Positions 60,777 to 64,000 of a stretch of 64,000 nt of DNA are shown one piece after another (the first letter of the stretch is position 1; every line of letters starts with the position of its first letter). The translations under genes were made by a program, and so were the position numbers. Under the pieces are notes generated by a model that worked only from the letters and a program-made list of their open reading frames with translations, was not told where the DNA came from and searched no databases. Where the stretch lies: assembly GCF_900099775.1 (NCBI RefSeq), contig NZ_FMTM01000016.1, positions 1-64,000 of the forward strand. The letters are read 5' to 3'. This DNA comes from Rhizobium mongolense subsp. loessense (GTDB taxonomy: Bacteria; Pseudomonadota; Alphaproteobacteria; Rhizobiales; Rhizobiaceae).

Positions 60777-62324
60777 ATGGGTCTCGACGATCAGCGGGAG
60801 GCAATAGCCTTCCTAAGCGATCCGAAATCGTACGGTCTCAGCGTGCCGGTTGATGTGATCGAAACGCATATCTCGCGGATTTTTCTGGCAGGTCCGCGCG
60901 CCTACAAAATGAAGAAAGCGGTGAAGCTCCCTTATGTTGATTTCTCGACCGCAGCCCTGCGTTTGAATGCCTGCCAAAAGGAGGTGGAGCTGAACAGACT
61001 GACGGCGCCCGGCCTCTATCTCGGCGTCAAGACCCTCTCAAGGGACAAAGACGGCGCCGTCTGTTTCGCAAAAGACGGCACATGCATTGACGCCGTCGTC
61101 GAGATGACCCGCTTCGACCAGGATCTCTTATTCGACAGGCTTGCGGCAGCCGACAAGCTGACCGACGATTTGATGACGTCGACAGCGCGAATGATTGTAC
61201 GCTACCATCAAGATGCGATTGTCACGCAAGGCAAGGATGGTGTGGCCGAGATGGAGGCGGTCCTGAGCGTCAACAGGGCGGGATTTGCGACCAGCACGCT
61301 CTTTACCGAAGACGAGATAGTTTCCCTTGACTGGCTTTTTCGACGCGCGCTTGAACGGCATGCGGATCGATTGCGGACGCGAGGTGCGACGGGACGTATA
61401 AGGCGATGCCACGGCGATCTGCATCTACGCAATATTTGCCTTCTCGACGGCGAGCCGCGCCTGTTTGATTGCATCGAATTCAACGATGCTATCGCCACCG
61501 TCGACGTCCTTTACGACCTTGCCTTTCTGCTCATGGACCTTTGGCACCGAGGCCATCGTCATCATGCCAATCTGGTTGCTAACCGGTATTTCGACGAGTC
61601 CGACAATGAGGATGGCTTCACGCTCTTGCCTTTCTTCCTGGCGGTCCGCGCTGCGGTCAGGGCTCACGTGACGGCAACGCAAGCGGAAACTGCAAAGGAG
61701 AATATCGACGTGCTGCGCGCCGAAGCCCGTTCCTATTTCGCGTTGGCGCAAGAGCTGCTGGGAGCGCAGCCTCCACGGCTGATCGCACTCGGCGGGCTGA
61801 GTGGCTCCGGCAAGACAACGGTGGCTGAACGCCTTGCACCCCACATCGGCACGGCGCCTGGCGCGCGCATCATCGAAAGCGACCGCCTGCGCAAGGCCAT
61901 GCACGGCGTTCCTGCGGAAACGCGCCTTCCGAAGGCGGCCTACCGCCGAGAGGTGTCCCAGCGCGTATATACGGAAATGGTCCTGCGGACGGACGCCATT
62001 CTTTCCGACGGCGGATGCGTCGTGGCCGATGCCGTCTTCGACGACGCCGGGCATCGGGCTGCCATCGAGACACCCGCGCGTCGGCGAAGCATCCGTTTCA
62101 GCGGGTTCTGGCTCGATGCTGAACCTGCCTTGTTATGGAAACGCGTGGAGGACCGGCGAGGTGGTCCTTCGGATGCGAGGCTCGAGGTCCTTGTGATGCA
62201 GCTTTCACGCCGGGTTGATGACCTCGCCTGGCGCAAGATCGATGCCTCCAAAAGCGCTGACCTCATCTGCGACGAGATTCTTGCGGAATCGATGTCCGAT
62301 GAGCCGGCCACGGCAGGAACTTGA
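60777..62324 (+). CDS. bifunctional aminoglycoside phosphotransferase-like / P-loop kinase
   Basis: A 515-residue two-domain protein. Residues about 25-315 resemble aminoglycoside phosphotransferase-type kinases: RCHGDLHLRNICLLDGEPRL (catalytic HGDxxxxN loop), LFDCIEFN. Residues about 335-515 form a P-loop kinase: Walker A GGLSGSGKTT, then IIESDRLRKAMHG. This fusion is common in rhizobial and proteobacterial stress loci, but its substrate is unknown. ATG follows GGAG. A perfect FNR/FixK box lies upstream. Confidence 0.85.
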   Translation: MGLDDQREAIAFLSDPKSYGLSVPVDVIETHISRIFLAGPRAYKMKKAVKLPYVDFSTAALRLNACQKEVELNRLTAPGLYLGVKTLSRDKDGAVCFAKDGTCIDAVVEMTRFDQDLLFDRLAAADKLTDDLMTSTARMIVRYHQDAIVTQGKDGVAEMEAVLSVNRAGFATSTLFTEDEIVSLDWLFRRALERHADRLRTRGATGRIRRCHGDLHLRNICLLDGEPRLFDCIEFNDAIATVDVLYDLAFLLMDLWHRGHRHHANLVANRYFDESDNEDGFTLLPFFLAVRAAVRAHVTATQAETAKENIDVLRAEARSYFALAQELLGAQPPRLIALGGLSGSGKTTVAERLAPHIGTAPGARIIESDRLRKAMHGVPAETRLPKAAYRREVSQRVYTEMVLRTDAILSDGGCVVADAVFDDAGHRAAIETPARRRSIRFSGFWLDAEPALLWKRVEDRRGGPSDARLEVLVMQLSRRVDDLAWRKIDASKSADLICDEILAESMSDEPATAGT

Positions 62325-62367
62325 AATTTCCGAACCGCCTGCAATGCGGCAGTCGTGACCTAGAGAT

Positions 62368-62381
62368 TTGATGCGAATCAA
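62368..62381. promoter_or_regulatory. FNR/FixK box before the acyl-CoA synthetase gene
   Basis: TTGATGCGAATCAA at 62368-62381 is a perfect site, 114 bases before the ATG. Confidence 0.83.
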
Positions 62382-62494
62382 AGCCAGCCGCTATCGCAGC
62401 GCTAAGGTCGAGCCCGTGCGTTTCAGCGTGGCTCGCGCGGCCGTCAAGGCTCGCAAGCCAAAACCGTCTGCCGCTCAAGGTGAAAGGGCGCCGA

Positions 62495-64000
62495 ATGTCG
62501 ATCAAGAACCTTGCGCCGCTGCTTCACCCTCGATCGATTGCCATTATCGGCGCCTCTACGCGGCCGGACGCGATCGGTTCAAAGATTCTGGACAATGTGC
62601 TGCGCAGGATTTGCCGGTGACATCTGGCCGGTCAACCCGAAGCACCCGCAAATTCTCGAGCAAAGCTGCTATCCAAGCGTCTCTGCATTGCCTGCCGCGC
62701 CCGACATCGCAATTGTTGCGACACCGGCGCCGACGATCCCGTCGCTTCTTCACCATTTGGGAGAGAAGGGAACGAAGATCGCGGTTCTTGTCAGCGCAGG
62801 ACTGTCGGACAAGAACGGTCTCAGGCAAGCCGCGCTTGAGGCGAGCAAACCTTACGGCTTGCGGCTCTTCGGGCCAAACGTCGTTGGCTTGATCCTGCCG
62901 ACGGCAAATCTCAATGCAAGCTTCGTGCTCACAGGTGCCAGCCGCGGCAACATTGGGCTGCTATCCCAATCCGGCGCTATCGTAAGCTCTCTTCTTGATT
63001 GGGCAGCCGATCACGATATCGGTTTTTCAAAGGTCATTTCGCTTGGCGATATGATCGATGTCGATATTGGCGATGCGATTGATCTCCTGGCGACCGATCA
63101 CGACACGTCTGCAATCATCATATATCTGGAATCCATCGTTAATCCGAGGAAGTTCATCTCTGCCGCGCGTGCGGCGGGGCGCCTGAAGCCGTTGATCGCC
63201 ATCGTCCCGGGCCGCCATAAGGCTGCTGCTGCGGCAGCGGCGACCCACACTGGTGCGCTCGCCAGCAACAACCGCATTCTTGATGCGGTCCTGAAAAGGG
63301 CCGGGATCATTCGGGTCATGACGCTTTCGGAGCTGTTTGCCGCAGCCGAGATCACCGCGCGCTTCCCGCCGCTCTCGCCTGCGCATATCGCCATCGTTAC
63401 CAATGGCGGTGGAGCTGGTGTGCTTGCGGTCGACAGCCTTCTCGACAAGAGCGAGGTGCTTGCATCATTGACGGCAGAAACGGTGGCCGATCTCGACCGG
63501 CTGCTCCCGGGCGGATGGTCCAGGAGCAATCCCGTCGATGTCGCGGGCGATGCAACACCCGACCGCTACGCTGCAGCAGTCAGGACGACCGCGGCCGATA
63601 GCGGGGTGGATGCCATTCTTGCCTTGCATTGCCCGGTACAGGCTGCGCCGCCGGCTGCGACCGCCCTGGCGGTTGCAGGCATAGTGCAGGAGGGCACATT
63701 GGCCGGAAAGCCGCTGCTCACCTGCTTCCTGGGCGGGAAAGCGGCCAGGGGCGGCCGCCAGATTCTGCGCGGTGCTGGCATCTCCGACCATGAAATGCCC
63801 GACGACGCGATAGCCGCCCTTCATATTCTCGCCCAGTGGGGCCGGCGCAAGGAGCAACTCACGCACATTGCGGGTTCGACCACCAAAGAGATCAGCTTCG
63901 ATCGAAATGCAGCTTTCGGCATATTTGAGGAAGCGGCGAGCGAGGGGAGGGCTATGCTGACAGAGATCGAAGCAAAAGGCGTGCTTAGGGCTTACGGGAT
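62495..64000 (+). pseudogene. ADP-forming acyl-CoA synthetase, frameshifted, 3' end beyond window
   Basis: ATG 62495 opens MSIKNLAPLLHPRSIAIIGA, the CoA-binding start of ADP-forming acetyl-CoA synthetases, but the frame stops at 62620 after 41 residues. Coding sense continues in the +1 frame from about 62607 (GFAGDIWPVNPKHP) to the window edge: VATPAPTIPSLLHHLGEKGT, RLFGPNVVGLILPTANLNAS, GNIGLLSQSGAIVSSLLDWA, and TNGGGAGVLAVDSLL. One frameshift therefore splits an otherwise intact gene. It could be a real inactivation, a sequencing error, or translation may restart at ATG 62595. The C-terminal ATP-grasp part lies outside the window. Confidence 0.78.

Overview
The window looks like part of a conjugative plasmid or integrated conjugative island from a member of the Rhizobiaceae (Rhizobium, Sinorhizobium/Ensifer or Agrobacterium). 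The reasons are a complete VirB/VirD4-type transfer system, a MobC/MOBP relaxase pair, VirC1/VirC2-like genes, rhizobial families of unknown function (DUF1173, DUF736, DUF1612, DUF2277, DUF6448), and many TTGAT-N4-ATCAA sites next to a FixK-like regulator. No replication genes, rRNA, tRNA or CRISPR array were seen. Both ends of the window cut through a gene.

Left edge (1-6 kb): a calcium-binding, RTX/FrpC-like giant protein (runs off the left end) and a small exported protein overlapping its start, an AT-rich gap, a shattered DUF1612 regulator pseudogene, a nucleotidyltransferase-HEPN protein and an XRE regulator.

Conjugation module (6-29 kb): a leftward operon of four exported proteins, three of which are SNase-fold proteins lacking the usual catalytic residues, diverges from a rightward virB1-B2-B3-B4-(second transglycosylase)-B5-B7-B6-B8-B9-B10-B11-virD4 operon. 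Next come an Xre/MbcA-type antitoxin with the wreck of a RES toxin, a small membrane protein, the relaxase and mobC reading left, a candidate oriT (inverted repeat followed by TATCCTG/C) and, reading right, virC1-like, virC2-like and DUF1173 genes.

Plasmid housekeeping (28.9-34.6 kb): small ORFs, DUF736, an ArdC-like antirestriction protein, DUF2277, a ProQ/FinO RNA chaperone and a cold-shock protein.

Metabolic/signalling island (34.7-46.5 kb): a leftward operon (class III aminotransferase, ThDP enzyme, SDR, OmpR-type regulator), a GntR/FCD regulator, a rightward polyamine-type ABC importer, and a leftward pair of a second OmpR-type regulator plus an alpha-oxoamine synthase. Four copies of a GTTGCAAC-centred palindrome lie in the control regions and suggest one GntR regulon. 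Both receiver domains lack conserved phosphorelay residues.

Hypoxia/stress island (46.6-64 kb): DUF6448, a frameshifted hemerythrin protein, a divergent GroEL, a small membrane protein, Hsp20, a FixK-like regulator, a GNAT-like protein, two double-UspA proteins, a zinc alcohol dehydrogenase, a P-type ATPase, an aminoglycoside-phosphotransferase/P-loop kinase fusion and a frameshifted ADP-forming acyl-CoA synthetase. Eight FNR/FixK boxes precede these genes, so the block reads as one oxygen-limitation regulon with several decayed members.
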